Part shown: one piece after another, positions 46,891 through 57,687 of the stretch
Numbering within the stretch: the stretch's first letter is position 1
Layout: the number at the start of each line of letters is the position of its first letter
Assembly (NCBI RefSeq): GCF_028751545.1
Contig: NZ_CP071867.1
Location: 124,001-188,000, forward strand
Direction of reading: 5' to 3'
DNA: 64,000 nt
Origin: Gilliamella sp. B3022
GTDB lineage: Bacteria > Pseudomonadota > Gammaproteobacteria > Enterobacterales > Orbaceae
Notes under the pieces: model-generated
What the model was told of the DNA's origin: nothing
The model's input: only the letters and a program-made list of their open reading frames with translations
Database searches by the model: none
Translations under genes and position numbers: made by a program

Positions 46891-47319
46891 TCAGAAAAGA
46901 GCAACTAAAATAGCACCAACTGCAATCATTACTACCCCCACGCCAGATAAGAAACTGATCTTTTCACCAAATAAAATTGCAGCAAAAACTACTGCAAAAA
47001 CCACACTTAATTTATCGATTGGTGCAACTTGCGATACTTTACCTTCTTTAATTGCCATAAAATAAAATAACCAAGATAACGCACCAGCAATACCACTAAG
47101 TGCAATAATGAATAATGCTTTTTTATCATTGAAAAAGGTATTAATTAGATTGAGTTTTCCTTGTACCACAACCACACCAACCAAAAAAATCGCCATAACA
47201 ACAGCGCGAATTGCTGTGGCTGTATTGGCATCGAGTTGCTGTAAACCAATTTTACCTAAGATCGCCACACCAGCTGCGGTAATGGCTGAAAGTAAAGCAT
47301 AAATAAGCCATGCACTCAT
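46891..47319 (-). CDS. Single-domain EamA/DMT transporter
   Basis: 142 residues from ATG 47319, which follows the upstream stop by one base, so it is coupled. About five membrane helices forming one EamA unit (AWLIYALLSAITAAGVAILG, KVSQVAPIDKLSVVFAVVFA, GVGVVMIAVGAILVALF). Half the length of most DMT carriers, so it should dimerise. Substrate unknown. Confidence 0.82.
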   Translation of the reverse strand: MSAWLIYALLSAITAAGVAILGKIGLQQLDANTATAIRAVVMAIFLVGVVVVQGKLNLINTFFNDKKALFIIALSGIAGALSWLFYFMAIKEGKVSQVAPIDKLSVVFAVVFAAILFGEKISFLSGVGVVMIAVGAILVALF

Positions 47320-47320
47320 A

Positions 47321-47527
47321 TTAATACTTATCGACTTGGAAAAGGAACTGCTGATTATTTGAATTATTTTCACATTGTTGTGATTTACGCATCATACCTT
47401 GGCAATCTTCTAAAACGCCATGTGCCTTTGACCAATGATACTTTCTCCCTTGATCATTCTTACCTCCACATCCTACTAAAATTAAACTTAAGATGATACA
47501 AGTCAATCCAAACGTTGCTAATTTCAT
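47321..47527 (-). CDS. Small lipoprotein, 68 residues
   Basis: Signal with lipobox LVGC (Cys at about 20) and a short mature part with two cysteines (EDCQGMMRKSQQCENN) that may be disulfide-bonded. Good site (GGGAGGAGGTATG). First gene of a two-gene unit with the EamA carrier. No family recognised. Confidence 0.7.
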   Translation of the reverse strand: MKLATFGLTCIILSLILVGCGGKNDQGRKYHWSKAHGVLEDCQGMMRKSQQCENNSNNQQFLFQVDKY

Positions 47528-47594
47528 ACCTCCTCCCTATTTTCTTGCAAAGAATAACAAACTAAATATGGTTTAAAATCCAAACCTTTTTAAG

Positions 47595-48593
47595 TTATTT
47601 TAATCCAGAATCATAATGATTAATAGCTAAACTGCCACCTATTTTTAAAAGATGAAAGTATCGATCAGCCCGATGTTCATACAATTGTTGCGCAGGCTCA
47701 TCTAATGATTCATCAGATAATTCAAATGTTCCCCAGTGAATGGCAACCGCTTCATGACAATTGAGTTCATCATACAACTGCACAGCTTGTATAGGATCGA
47801 TATGTTGTGATTGCAACAATCTACGCGGCGAATAAGCACCAATTGGAATTAAGGCCAGATCAATACAAGTAAAACGTTGACCTATCTCTTTTAAACTTGG
47901 TGAATAGCCAGTATCTCCCATAAAATAAACCGTTTTAGTTTTATTAACAATATTGACATTTGACTGCATTACCCAACCACACCATAATGATGTGTTAATA
48001 TCAAAAAGACCTCGGTTACTCCAATGTCTAGCGGGAGTTGCAGTAAATGTGAGATTATCAAATGTCATTGATTCATACCAATTAAGTTCAATAACCTGCT
48101 TAGCACCCCATTTATTAAGTTTTTCTTTCAATCCCAAAGGAATAACCAAGATGAGATTAGGAAATCGCTTAACCAATTGATGAATACTATAATTATCCAA
48201 ATGGTCATAGTGATTATGCGATATCAAAACAAAATCAATATTAGGTAGTTGATCAATCGTGAGGGCTGGAGGAGTATGTCTTTTGGGTCCTGAAATTCGT
48301 AATGGTGAGGCTCTCTTAGAAAAAATAGGATCGGTTAAAATCATCTTATTATTCAAACGAATTAAATTCGTTGAATGACCTATCCACCATACCCTATCAT
48401 TGGGTAGAGTAAGATCAATAGCCTCACACCAAGTCTGACTGAAAGCTTGATACCCTCCTTTTGGCTCTGGCACTTTTCGTCTATGATACCACAACCATGT
48501 TTTAATAAAATTGATGTTAAATGGTTCAATATTATCAAATTTTTTAATTAAACGGTGTGCTTTATTATTATCAGCACCTTGCTTGTTTACCAT
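47595..48593 (-). CDS. Metallo-beta-lactamase-fold hydrolase (NAPE-PLD/RomA-like)
   Basis: 332 residues. Metal site SHNHYDHLD (HxHxDH pattern, about 136-144), then His in ATPARHW, Asp in YFMGDTGYS and His in VAIHWGTF. WWIGHSTNLIRLNNKMILTDPIFSKRASP is the typical opening of the NAPE-phospholipase D-like subgroup. Cytoplasmic, substrate unknown. Single-start gene between the lipoprotein and folB; the 15-base gap to folB suggests cotranscription. Confidence 0.88.
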   Translation of the reverse strand: MVNKQGADNNKAHRLIKKFDNIEPFNINFIKTWLWYHRRKVPEPKGGYQAFSQTWCEAIDLTLPNDRVWWIGHSTNLIRLNNKMILTDPIFSKRASPLRISGPKRHTPPALTIDQLPNIDFVLISHNHYDHLDNYSIHQLVKRFPNLILVIPLGLKEKLNKWGAKQVIELNWYESMTFDNLTFTATPARHWSNRGLFDINTSLWCGWVMQSNVNIVNKTKTVYFMGDTGYSPSLKEIGQRFTCIDLALIPIGAYSPRRLLQSQHIDPIQAVQLYDELNCHEAVAIHWGTFELSDESLDEPAQQLYEHRADRYFHLLKIGGSLAINHYDSGLK

Positions 48594-48608
48594 TTATTAA
48601 AACCTCGA

Positions 48609-48977
48609 TTAACTAGCGGATCGTTCAATTACTACCGCAACATTGCACGCATTAGCAATCGCATTAGGTTTTGAAACTTTCACTTTTAACCATTGTACAG
48701 CAAACTTTTGTATAACTAATTCTGCTGTACGTTCTGCAACGCATTCTATAAGCTCAAATTGAGTCGATTGAATAAAACTGGTTATCGCTTGACTTACCAA
48801 AAAATAATCCAAACACAGTGAAACATCATCACTTTCACCCGCAGGTTTATTGTCCCATGACATTTCAATATCAAGTATTAACTTTTGTTTTATGGTCTTT
48901 TCCCATTCATAAACACCAATGGTTGTCAGGACGGTAAGACCTTCAACGATTACTTTGTCTTTGCTATTAATTTTCAT
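48609..48977 (-). CDS. folB: Dihydroneopterin aldolase
   Basis: 122 residues from ATG 48977; the TTG four codons earlier is less likely. Features: DKVIVEGLTVLTTIGVYEWE (conserved G-V-x-x-x-E), DIEMSWDNKPAGESDDVSLCLDY, a catalytic Glu/Lys region FELIECVAERTAELVIQKF and VKVSKPNAI. Cleaves dihydroneopterin in folate synthesis. Confidence 0.93.
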   Translation of the reverse strand: MKINSKDKVIVEGLTVLTTIGVYEWEKTIKQKLILDIEMSWDNKPAGESDDVSLCLDYFLVSQAITSFIQSTQFELIECVAERTAELVIQKFAVQWLKVKVSKPNAIANACNVAVVIERSAS

Positions 48978-49075
48978 AGTTAATTCCAATTGCTGATCTG
49001 CATTAAATAGAGATTACCGAATCTTGATAAATTACGCTATAATTTATTGCAACATATAAGAAGAAATTAGTAATT

Positions 49076-49801
49076 ATGACTCGAATATTTCAACCTTTTC
49101 ACATAAATCAAAACAGCCTTATTACTTTAAATGATGATGCGTTTAATCATCTTATACGGGTACTAAGAATGAAAATAGGTGAAGAAATCATCTTATTTGA
49201 TGGTTCGAATCACATCACCCCTGCTATTATTCATGAAATAAATAAAAAATCAGTTACAGTAAAAACGACAAAAACAGTTTTAGATAATCGTGAATCTCTT
49301 TTGAACATTCATTTAGGACAAGTGATTTCGCGTGGCGAAAAAATGGAATTTACCATTCAAAAATCCGTGGAATTAGGCGTTAACACTATTACTCCCCTAT
49401 TATCTGAACGTTGTGGTGTTAAGTTAGACGAAGAAAGAATGAATAAAAAAGTCCAACAATGGCAAAAAATCGTGATTTCAGCCTGTGAGCAATGTGGTCG
49501 TAATGTGATACCCGTCATCAACCCTGTAATGAAACTCGAAAATTGGTGCGCAAGTTTAACAAGTCCGTTAAGGTTAAATTTACACCCAAAAGCGCAATAT
49601 GGTGTTAAGCAATTACCTTATGATCAACATAATATTAGTTTATTAATTGGTCCTGAGGGTGGTTTGACTGATGCTGAAATCAATATGACACATCGATTTG
49701 ATTTTACTGATATACTACTTGGTCCACGTATATTACGCACGGAAACTGCAGCTCTTACAGCAATTACAGCCTTACAAGTGTATTTAGGTGATTTAGGTTA
49801 A
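49076..49801 (+). CDS. rsmE: 16S rRNA (uracil-1498-N3)-methyltransferase
   Basis: 241 residues. SPOUT family: [19 protein letters not shown] near the start, [35 protein letters not shown], and the knot segment [15 protein letters not shown] with [16 protein letters not shown]. Methylates U1498. Starts the conserved order rsmE-gshB-(GNAT)-yqgE-ruvX. Confidence 0.96.
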   Translation: MTRIFQPFHINQNSLITLNDDAFNHLIRVLRMKIGEEIILFDGSNHITPAIIHEINKKSVTVKTTKTVLDNRESLLNIHLGQVISRGEKMEFTIQKSVELGVNTITPLLSERCGVKLDEERMNKKVQQWQKIVISACEQCGRNVIPVINPVMKLENWCASLTSPLRLNLHPKAQYGVKQLPYDQHNISLLIGPEGGLTDAEINMTHRFDFTDILLGPRILRTETAALTAITALQVYLGDLG

Positions 49802-49995
49802 TGAATTAATAATAAGATAATAAATGTGTATTTGCATCTAGACCAGTTACGAGTATGATAGTTAGCAATGTTCTCATAATAGTGGGTAACACTATATCAT
49901 AATATGTTTCAAATATACTTTTAAACTTGTATAACTTAAATATATGTTATCATCATAAATGTCGATAAAACTAATAAAGTCAGTAAGGAGTTACC

Positions 49996-50952
49996 ATGAT
50001 TAAGCTTGGTATAGTAATGGATCCCATTAGTCATATTAAAATTAAAAAAGACACAAGTTTTGCTATGCTACATGAAGCACAAAAACGCGGATACCAACTT
50101 TTTTATATGGAAATGAATGATCTTTTTTTACGTAATGGCGAAGCTTACGCAACGACAAAGACATTAAAGGTTTATAACGACCATTCCCATTGGTTTGATT
50201 TTACCGAAGAGCAAACAATACCATTGAGTGATCTTGATGTTATTTTGATGCGTAAAGATCCACCCTTTGATACCGAATTTATATATGCAACGTATATTCT
50301 TGAACGAGCTGAAGCAAAAGGTGTATTAGTGGTTAATAAACCACAAAGTTTACGAGATTGTAATGAAAAACTCTTTACGGCTTGGTTTGCGCAATTTACG
50401 CCTGAAACATTGGTCACTCGGCAAACTCAACATATCAAAGCGTTTCATCAACAATATTCTGATATTATTTTAAAACCACTGGACGGTATGGGAGGATCTT
50501 CAATTTTTAGAATCAAGCAAGGCGATCCAAACGTATCTGTTATTATTGAAACATTAACTGAACACAATACACGTTATTGTATGGCGCAAACTTATATACC
50601 AGCTATAACAAATGGGGATAAACGGGTTTTAATTGTTGATGGTGAACCTGTACCTTTTTGTCTAGCAAGAATACCACAAAAAGGTGAAACACGAGGTAAC
50701 CTAGCGGCAGGTGGTCATGGTGAAGTGAGAGCATTAAACGAAAGTGATTGGCATATTGCTAAAAGTGTTGCTCCTACTCTAAAAGAAAAAGGATTATTAT
50801 TTGTAGGTTTGGACATTATCGGTGATAAACTCACTGAAATTAATGTTACTAGCCCAACCTGTGTTCGTGAAATTGAAGCAGAAAATCCAAATCTTTCAAT
50901 TACTGGCATGCTTATGGATGCCATTGAACGTCGATTAAATAAGTTGAGTTAA
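49996..50952 (+). CDS. gshB: Glutathione synthetase
   Basis: 318 residues. ATP-grasp enzyme: MDPISHIKIKKDTSFAML, VILMRKDPPFDTEFIYATYIL, VVNKPQSLRDCNEKLFTAWF, ILKPLDGMGGSSIFRI, RVLIVDGEPVPFCLARIP, RGNLAAGGHG and VGLDIIGDKLTEINVTSPT. Joins gamma-glutamylcysteine to glycine. Good site TAAGGAG. Confidence 0.97.
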   Translation: MIKLGIVMDPISHIKIKKDTSFAMLHEAQKRGYQLFYMEMNDLFLRNGEAYATTKTLKVYNDHSHWFDFTEEQTIPLSDLDVILMRKDPPFDTEFIYATYILERAEAKGVLVVNKPQSLRDCNEKLFTAWFAQFTPETLVTRQTQHIKAFHQQYSDIILKPLDGMGGSSIFRIKQGDPNVSVIIETLTEHNTRYCMAQTYIPAITNGDKRVLIVDGEPVPFCLARIPQKGETRGNLAAGGHGEVRALNESDWHIAKSVAPTLKEKGLLFVGLDIIGDKLTEINVTSPTCVREIEAENPNLSITGMLMDAIERRLNKLS

Positions 50953-50954
50953 AA

Positions 50955-51407
50955 ATGATAAGAGAATTTAAAAGTACTGATTTAGATAAAGTCATGGCAA
51001 TATGGTTACAAGGTAATGAACAAGCACATAACTTTATTGATAGTAATTTTTTCAAACAAAATTTTGATATTGTAAAAATGTTGATCCCAATGTCAACCGT
51101 GTATGTTCAAGATCTTGATGGAGTTAAAGGCTTTATTGGTATAACTGAAAATTATATTTCAGGGTTATTTGTTGAACAAAATTATCGTCAACAAGGTACA
51201 GGTAAAGCTTTGGTTAATAAAGCTAAACAACGCTATAATCAACTTTTTGTTCACGTCTATAAAAAAAATACTGATGCAATTAACTTTTTTCTTTCACAAA
51301 ACTTTGAAATCATATCAGAATCAATCAATGAAGAAAGCAATGAATCAGAATTATTATTACGTTGCGATATTGAGCATAATGTTAAAATCGGTAAATGTGC
51401 TTTATAA
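50955..51407 (+). CDS. GNAT-family N-acetyltransferase (YjaB-like)
   Basis: 150 residues, GNAT fold with the acetyl-CoA loop VEQNYRQQGTGKALVNKA (R/Q-x-x-G-x-G/A) and FVHVYKKNTDAINFFLSQNF. Two bases after gshB, so cotranscribed. This gene is not in the E. coli version of the cluster, so it is an insertion. Acceptor unknown. Confidence 0.88.
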   Translation: MIREFKSTDLDKVMAIWLQGNEQAHNFIDSNFFKQNFDIVKMLIPMSTVYVQDLDGVKGFIGITENYISGLFVEQNYRQQGTGKALVNKAKQRYNQLFVHVYKKNTDAINFFLSQNFEIISESINEESNESELLLRCDIEHNVKIGKCAL

Positions 51408-51427
51408 ACAATTGAAGATGTGAGCAT

Positions 51428-51985
51428 ATGAATTTAAAAAATCATTTTATTATCGCTATGCCGAACATGAACGATGTATTATTTAGTCGTTCTGTTGTAT
51501 ATATTTGTGAGCATAACCGTGATGGTGCCATGGGCATTATTATCAATAAACCCATTATTGAACTGAATATTTCAACGATACTAACCCGTCTTGAAATTAC
51601 TGCATCAAGAAATTGTGCCGAACTTGAATATCCTGTATTTGCAGGGGGGCCGATTGCAGAAGAACAAGGCTTTATATTACACACACCACAAACGGGTTTT
51701 TCATCGAGTATTCAAATTTCTGATGATGTCATGATAACCACATCTCTGGATTTGTTAAAATCCATTGGTACCAGTCAACAACCTAAAGATCTTTTATTGG
51801 CATTGGGTTATTCCAGTTGGCAACCGTTGCAACTTGAAGATGAAGTTGCTAGAAATGATTGGTTGGTTGCTGATGCTGACGCTAAAATTATTTTTGAAAT
51901 TCCTTTTGAAAATCGCTGGGAAAAAGCAGCCGAATCATTGGGCGTCAATATGAACACTATTTCACACCAAATGGGTAATGCATAA
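51428..51985 (+). CDS. yqgE: UPF0301/YqgE (AlgH) family protein
   Basis: 185 residues. NHFIIAMPNMNDVLFSRSVVYICEHN and GAMGIIINKPI are the family opening; VFAGGPIAEEQGFILH and LALGYSSWQPLQLEDEVARNDWL follow. Function unknown; conserved next to ruvX, 3 bases upstream of it. Confidence 0.95.
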   Translation: MNLKNHFIIAMPNMNDVLFSRSVVYICEHNRDGAMGIIINKPIIELNISTILTRLEITASRNCAELEYPVFAGGPIAEEQGFILHTPQTGFSSSIQISDDVMITTSLDLLKSIGTSQQPKDLLLALGYSSWQPLQLEDEVARNDWLVADADAKIIFEIPFENRWEKAAESLGVNMNTISHQMGNA

Positions 51986-51988
51986 CCG

Positions 51989-52399
51989 ATGGCAACAGTA
52001 ATTGCATTTGATTTTGGCACCTTTAGTATTGGTGCCGCCATTGGTCAGGATGTGACTAGAACAGCTAATCCTCTTTGTTCATTTAAAGCTCGTGACGGCA
52101 TACCTAATTGGCAACATATTGAAAAAATTCTAAATGAGTGGCAACCTGATTTATTAGTCGTAGGTCTACCGTTAAACATGGATGGAACAGAACAGCCATT
52201 AACGGCAAGAGCCCGTAAGTTTGCTAATCGATTACATGGACGCTTTGGTTATCAAGTTCATCTGCAAGATGAACGGTTATCAACAGTTGAAGCGAAATCA
52301 CGTATTTTTGCTTCTCGTGGTTATCGTGCTCTTGAAAAAGGTCATGTTGATGCTACCTCTGCTGTTATTATTTTAGAAAGTTGGTTTGATAACAATTAG
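51989..52399 (+). CDS. ruvX: YqgF/RuvX, Holliday-junction-resolvase-fold nuclease
   Basis: 136 residues, RNase H-like: [16 protein letters not shown] (first Asp), [43 protein letters not shown], and terminal [14 protein letters not shown]. Implicated in 16S rRNA 5'-end maturation; a resolvase role is by fold only. Last gene of the cluster. Confidence 0.95.
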   Translation: MATVIAFDFGTFSIGAAIGQDVTRTANPLCSFKARDGIPNWQHIEKILNEWQPDLLVVGLPLNMDGTEQPLTARARKFANRLHGRFGYQVHLQDERLSTVEAKSRIFASRGYRALEKGHVDATSAVIILESWFDNN

Positions 52400-52499
52400 C
52401 AAACTGAATTAATTTTTTATTTATTAAATAATTCATCGCCAACAAATTTCAACCTTGCTAAAATAACTAGCAATTTTTCTACTGTAAGGATTGCTCGCT

Positions 52500-53540
52500 G
52501 TGTCAAACAATAAATCTCTCAGTTATAAAGATGCTGGTGTCGATATCGATGCTGGCAATGAACTGGTCAATCGCATTAAATCGGTTGTAAAAGAAACTAA
52601 ACGCCCAGAAGTATTGGGTGGACTAGGTGGTTTTGGTGCACTGTGTGCTATTCCACAAAAATACAAAGAACCCATTTTAGTATCTGGTACAGATGGTGTT
52701 GGTACTAAATTACGTCTTGCAATGGATTTGAACCGCCATGAATCAATTGGTATTGATTTGGTAGCAATGTGTGTTAATGACCTTATTGTTCAAGGGGCTG
52801 AACCTTTATTTTTCCTTGACTATTATGCAACGGGAAAACTTAATGTTGATGTTGCTACAACAGTTGTTACAGGCATTGCAGAGGGTTGTAAACAATCGGG
52901 GTGTGCATTAGTCGGTGGAGAAACAGCGGAAATGCCAGGCATGTATCATGGCAATGACTATGATTTAGCAGGATTTTGTGTCGGTGTCGTTGAAAAATTG
53001 CAAATGATTGATGGTACTAAAGTTCAAGACGGTGATGCATTAATTGCATTAGCATCAAGTGGCATACACTCCAATGGCTATTCACTAGTACGAAAAATTA
53101 TTGAAGTGAGTGGTGTTAACCCAGTCATTGAACAACTTGAGGGAAAACCACTTGCTGATCATCTGCTTGCACCAACTAAAATTTACGTCAAATCTGTTCT
53201 TGATTTAATTGCTCAGATTGAAGATGTTCATGCAATTGTTCATATTACTGGTGGTGGTTTTTGGGAAAACATTCCGCGCGTACTACCCGATGGCACTCAA
53301 GCAATAATAAACGAAGCGAGTTGGCAATGGCCACCAATATTTGATTGGTTACAAAAAACCGGTAATATCAGTCGTCATGAAATGTACCGCACTTTTAACT
53401 GTGGCGTAGGTTTAATTATTGCTTTGCCAAATTCACTAGTAGAGAAAGCAATCTCTATACTTAAGCAGCATGGTGAAAAAGCATGGTTATTAGGTGAAAT
53501 TAAATACTCAACATCAACTGACCGCGTTGTGATCAAGTAA
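52500..53540 (+). CDS. purM: Phosphoribosylformylglycinamidine cyclo-ligase
   Basis: 346 residues from GTG 52500 (AAGGA about 9 bases upstream), giving an E. coli-like start [17 protein letters not shown]. Conserved: [78 protein letters not shown]-type segment [16 protein letters not shown]. Fifth step of purine synthesis. purN does not follow, unlike the common purMN pair. Confidence 0.97.
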   Translation: MSNNKSLSYKDAGVDIDAGNELVNRIKSVVKETKRPEVLGGLGGFGALCAIPQKYKEPILVSGTDGVGTKLRLAMDLNRHESIGIDLVAMCVNDLIVQGAEPLFFLDYYATGKLNVDVATTVVTGIAEGCKQSGCALVGGETAEMPGMYHGNDYDLAGFCVGVVEKLQMIDGTKVQDGDALIALASSGIHSNGYSLVRKIIEVSGVNPVIEQLEGKPLADHLLAPTKIYVKSVLDLIAQIEDVHAIVHITGGGFWENIPRVLPDGTQAIINEASWQWPPIFDWLQKTGNISRHEMYRTFNCGVGLIIALPNSLVEKAISILKQHGEKAWLLGEIKYSTSTDRVVIK

Positions 53541-53885
53541 GATAACTTTATGATATTATTCTAAAAGTTAACCTCTAGGGTAATATCATTTTTAACAAAT
53601 TTAATGGGATAAATATTAAAGATTATTGACTTATTATCAATCATTAAATCACTGGATATCTTTATCATACTATGCATTCACCATAACTATTTGTCTATCT
53701 GAAAATCTGTTTTTTTGTGTATCCTATTAATATCTCAACAAAAAACTGGACCAATCAGTAATTCAAAAACTTCAACTCAAAATTTAATATAAAAATAACT
53801 AAAAGCTATCTTACTTTCTGATACAATAGTTGAAATTTATAATAATTAAGTAATGTCGTAACACTATAAATTACAAGGTTTTTTA
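53541..53885. other. Gap upstream of nifJ
   Basis: 345 AT-rich bases, no gene. Must hold the nifJ promoter. I see no clear FNR box or other named site. Confidence 0.4.
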
Positions 53886-56800
53886 ATGATCATATCAGAT
53901 GCTAATAGCGCGGTATCCTCCGTCGCTTATCGTGCAAACGAAGTCATTGCCATTTATCCAATTACTCCTAGTTCTTCAATGGCCGAGCAAGCCAGCACAT
54001 GGGCAGAATTTGATAAGCCCAATGTATTTGGTGATATTCCAAGAGTCGTTGAAATGCAATCCGAAGCAGGTGCAATTGCAACTGTACATGGTGCATTAAT
54101 GACTGGTGCATTAGCAACATCGTTTACATCATCACAAGGATTATTGTTGATGATTCCTTCTCTGTATAAAATAGCAGGTGAACTTACACCATTTGTCTTA
54201 CATGTTGCTGCACGTACAGTTGCGACGCATGCTTTGTCAATTTTTGGTGATCATTCTGATGTTATGTCCATTCGACAAACTGGTTTTGCTATGCTTTGTT
54301 CTAGCTCCGTCCAAGAAGCACAAGATTTAGCATTAATCTCACAAATTGCCAGTTTTAATAGCCGAATTCCATTTGTCCATTTTTTTGACGGTTTCCGAAC
54401 ATCACATGAAGTTAATAAGATTTATCCTCTTTCAGATGAAGACATTCATAATCTTTTGCCGCATGAAGCAATTAAAGCCTATCGTTCACAAGCACTGACA
54501 CCTGATAAACCGGTGATCCGAGGTACGTCTGCTAATCCTGATACTTATTTTCAATGTCGAGAAGCAATTAACAGTTATTATGATAATGCCTATCAGCACG
54601 TTGTTGATGCTATGACGACTTTTGAAAAACAAACAGGTCGAAAATATCAACCTTTTGAGTATTATGGTGCCAGTGATGCTGAGCGAATCATTATAATTAT
54701 GGGCTCAGGCGCGAGTACCAGTAAAGAAGTTGTTGATCATCTTCTTAAAGAAAATCAAAAAGTCGGCATAGTGATTGTTCGATTGTTTCGTCCATTTTCA
54801 GCTCAACATTTACTTGCTGTCATTCCCAATAGTGTTAAAAAAATTGCGGTATTGGATAGAACTAAAGAACCAGGTGCTCAAGCAGAACCTTTATACTTAG
54901 ATGTTATGACAGCTTTTGCTGAGAGCTTATCTCGTGGAGAACGTAACCTAATGCCAAAGATTGTAGGAGGACGTTACGGATTATCCTCTAAAGAGTTTGA
55001 TCCCCGCTGTGTACTTGGCATTTTTAACGAGCTTGATTTAGATAAACCAAGACCTCGATTTACCGTGGGCATATATGATGATATTACAGGCCTATCATTA
55101 CCACTACCAGATAAGTCTATTCCACAAAAATCTGCTCTAGAAGCACTGTTTTACGGTCTCGGTAGCGATGGAACGGTTTCTGCAACCAAAAATAATATTA
55201 AAATAATTGGGGATAGTTCACCTTTTTATGTACAAGGTTTTTTTGTTTATGATTCCAAAAAAGCAGGTGGATTAACAACATCTCACTTACGAGTAAGCTT
55301 AGATCCAATTGATTCACCTTATTTGATTACCAGCGCACATTTTATTGGTTGTCATCAAGACCAATTTATAGATAAATATCAGATTGTCGATAAACTCAAA
55401 GATGATGGTATTTTCTTACTTAATACCCCTTATAATAAAGACGAAATTTGGCATCGTTTACCTAAAGAAGTTCAGGTGCAATTAATTAAGAAAAGAGCCC
55501 ATTTTTATATAATTAATGCCGCTAAAATTGCGCGTGAATGTAACTTAGGAGCAAGAATTAATACTGTCATGCAGGCGGCTTTTTTTCATCTATCTGATAT
55601 ATTTAAAAATGATTTTAGCATCGCACAATTAAAAGAAGTCATTGCCAAAAGTTACAGTAGTAAAGGTCAAGAATTAGTTGAAAATAACTGGAAAGCATTA
55701 GATTTGGCCATCACTTCGCTTGAACAAATCCCATTAAGTTGTGTGGATCAAAGTAGTCCATCAATGCCACCAATTGTACCAAACAATGCGCCAGACTTTG
55801 TAAAAACCGTTACCGCAACTATGTTAGCAGGTTTAGGTGATAATTTACCTGTTTCGGCATTTCCACCTGATGGCATTTGGCCAACTGGCACCACAAAATG
55901 GGAAAAACGCAATATTGCTGAGGAAATTCCAATTTGGAAATCAGAGTTGTGTACTCAATGCAATCATTGTGTAGTTGCCTGTCCACATGCCGCCATTCGA
56001 GCCAAAGTGGTCGAGCCTGATGCAATACTTAATGCCCCTGATACATTAGACTCGCTGGAAGTTAAAGCTCGTGATATGAAAGGTCAACGTTATGTATTGC
56101 AAGTAGCTCCGGAAGATTGTACTGGCTGTAACTTATGTGTTGAGGTGTGTCCATCTCGTGATCGTAGTAACTTTGATATAAAAGCAATTAATATGCAATC
56201 TCGGATTGATAACCTTGAAACACAGCGAGTTAATTATGAGTTCTTTTCTCAATTACCGGATCGTGACATCAAATCACTCGAACGTATAGATATACGAACA
56301 TCTCAATTAATTACACCATTATTTGAATATTCGGGAGCTTGCGCTGGTTGTGGTGAAACACCTTATATAAAATTATTAACACAACTTTATGGCGATCATC
56401 TAGCTATTGCCAATGCAACGGGCTGCTCCTCTATCTATGGTGGTAATTTACCGTCAACGCCTTATACTACCGATCGTTCTGGTCGCGGACCTGCATGGGC
56501 TAATTCATTATTTGAAGACAATGCTGAATTTGCTTTAGGTTACCGCATTACTTATAACCAACATAGAAAACGTGCTTTACGTCTACTTGATCATCTAGCT
56601 GGTGAGATTTCTCCAGAAATTGCAATCACCTTGCAATCTTCAGATGCAACCATCGCTGAAAAAAGAATGCAGGTTGACTTATTACGAGAGCAATTAAAAC
56701 ATATTGATTCCGTCGAAGCCAAAGAGTTATTAGACGATGCCAATTATCTGATTGATAAATCTGTGTGGGCAATTGGTGGAGATGGTTGGGCTTATGACAT

Positions 56801-57428
56801 CGGTTTTGGTGGACTTGACCATGTGATGAGTTTAACCGATAACATCAATATTTTAGTACTAGATACTCAGTGTTACTCTAATACTGGTGGCCAACAGTCC
56901 AAAGCAACACCTATGGGCGCTGTATCTAAATTTGCTGATTTGGGTAAACATAAAGCACGGAAAGATTTAGGTGTCAGTGTTATGATGTATGGGCATGTCT
57001 ATGTAGCTCAAGTCGCTTTAGGATCTCAGCTTAACCAAACATTAAAGGCCTTACAAGAAGCCGAAGCTTATGATGGTCCATCACTTGTCATTGCTTATAG
57101 TCCTTGTGAAGAACATGGTTATGATCTAGCAAAATCCCACGAACAGATGAAAGATCTAGTGAAATCAGGGTTCTGGCCTCTGTATCGCTACGATCCTCGC
57201 CGCGCTGCTGAAGGAAAACCGGGATTAATTTTAGATTCAAAATCACCAAATAGTGAAGCGCTATCGAGCATTTTACTTAAAGAACAAAGATTCCGACGTT
57301 TAGAAACCTTAGAACCTCAGGTCGCTAATATGCTACACACACGCTCGACAAAAATGGTTGAATCAAAATATAGGTTTTTACAAATGCTAGCAAGTTATTC
57401 GGATATTGAAACTCCACCTGATAGTTAA
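53886..57428 (+). CDS. nifJ: Pyruvate:flavodoxin/ferredoxin oxidoreductase
   Basis: 1180 residues, the single-chain type (E. coli YdbK 1174). Domains in order: pyruvate-binding domain I (AIYPITPSSSMAEQAS), domain II and III, a two-[4Fe-4S] ferredoxin domain (CTQCNHCVVACPH and CTGCNLCVEVCPS, about 690-760), then the thiamine-diphosphate domain (GACAGCGETPYIKLL with a further cluster cysteine pair, IGGDGWAYDIGFGGLDHV, NTGGQQSKATPMG). Converts pyruvate to acetyl-CoA, passing electrons to flavodoxin or ferredoxin. Suits low-oxygen growth. Confidence 0.97.
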   Translation: MIISDANSAVSSVAYRANEVIAIYPITPSSSMAEQASTWAEFDKPNVFGDIPRVVEMQSEAGAIATVHGALMTGALATSFTSSQGLLLMIPSLYKIAGELTPFVLHVAARTVATHALSIFGDHSDVMSIRQTGFAMLCSSSVQEAQDLALISQIASFNSRIPFVHFFDGFRTSHEVNKIYPLSDEDIHNLLPHEAIKAYRSQALTPDKPVIRGTSANPDTYFQCREAINSYYDNAYQHVVDAMTTFEKQTGRKYQPFEYYGASDAERIIIIMGSGASTSKEVVDHLLKENQKVGIVIVRLFRPFSAQHLLAVIPNSVKKIAVLDRTKEPGAQAEPLYLDVMTAFAESLSRGERNLMPKIVGGRYGLSSKEFDPRCVLGIFNELDLDKPRPRFTVGIYDDITGLSLPLPDKSIPQKSALEALFYGLGSDGTVSATKNNIKIIGDSSPFYVQGFFVYDSKKAGGLTTSHLRVSLDPIDSPYLITSAHFIGCHQDQFIDKYQIVDKLKDDGIFLLNTPYNKDEIWHRLPKEVQVQLIKKRAHFYIINAAKIARECNLGARINTVMQAAFFHLSDIFKNDFSIAQLKEVIAKSYSSKGQELVENNWKALDLAITSLEQIPLSCVDQSSPSMPPIVPNNAPDFVKTVTATMLAGLGDNLPVSAFPPDGIWPTGTTKWEKRNIAEEIPIWKSELCTQCNHCVVACPHAAIRAKVVEPDAILNAPDTLDSLEVKARDMKGQRYVLQVAPEDCTGCNLCVEVCPSRDRSNFDIKAINMQSRIDNLETQRVNYEFFSQLPDRDIKSLERIDIRTSQLITPLFEYSGACAGCGETPYIKLLTQLYGDHLAIANATGCSSIYGGNLPSTPYTTDRSGRGPAWANSLFEDNAEFALGYRITYNQHRKRALRLLDHLAGEISPEIAITLQSSDATIAEKRMQVDLLREQLKHIDSVEAKELLDDANYLIDKSVWAIGGDGWAYDIGFGGLDHVMSLTDNINILVLDTQCYSNTGGQQSKATPMGAVSKFADLGKHKARKDLGVSVMMYGHVYVAQVALGSQLNQTLKALQEAEAYDGPSLVIAYSPCEEHGYDLAKSHEQMKDLVKSGFWPLYRYDPRRAAEGKPGLILDSKSPNSEALSSILLKEQRFRRLETLEPQVANMLHTRSTKMVESKYRFLQMLASYSDIETPPDS

Positions 57429-57465
57429 TTAAGTATTAATGGTGCCTTTTTATAAACTAATGAAT

Positions 57466-57502
57466 AAACCAGTTATTACCTAAAAAATGATAACTGGTTT
57501 TT
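57466..57502 (+). terminator. Terminator after nifJ
   Basis: AAACCAGTTAT (57466-57476) pairs with ATAACTGGTTT (57490-57500), followed by TT. The preceding 13-base loop is A-rich. Confidence 0.8.
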
Positions 57503-57687
57503 CTATGCACTTTTTGTGCAATAAAGCATCATAGTTGTGCATTTTTTAACAAACATCGATTGCGAATTTTCTTCTTTTATCATTTCATACCCATAAATCA
57601 ATGAAACTAATCTATTTTTTTAATTGGTATCATTTTTGCATTGATAATAATCGACTACATAAGGATCAATTAAACATGAGGTGAATC

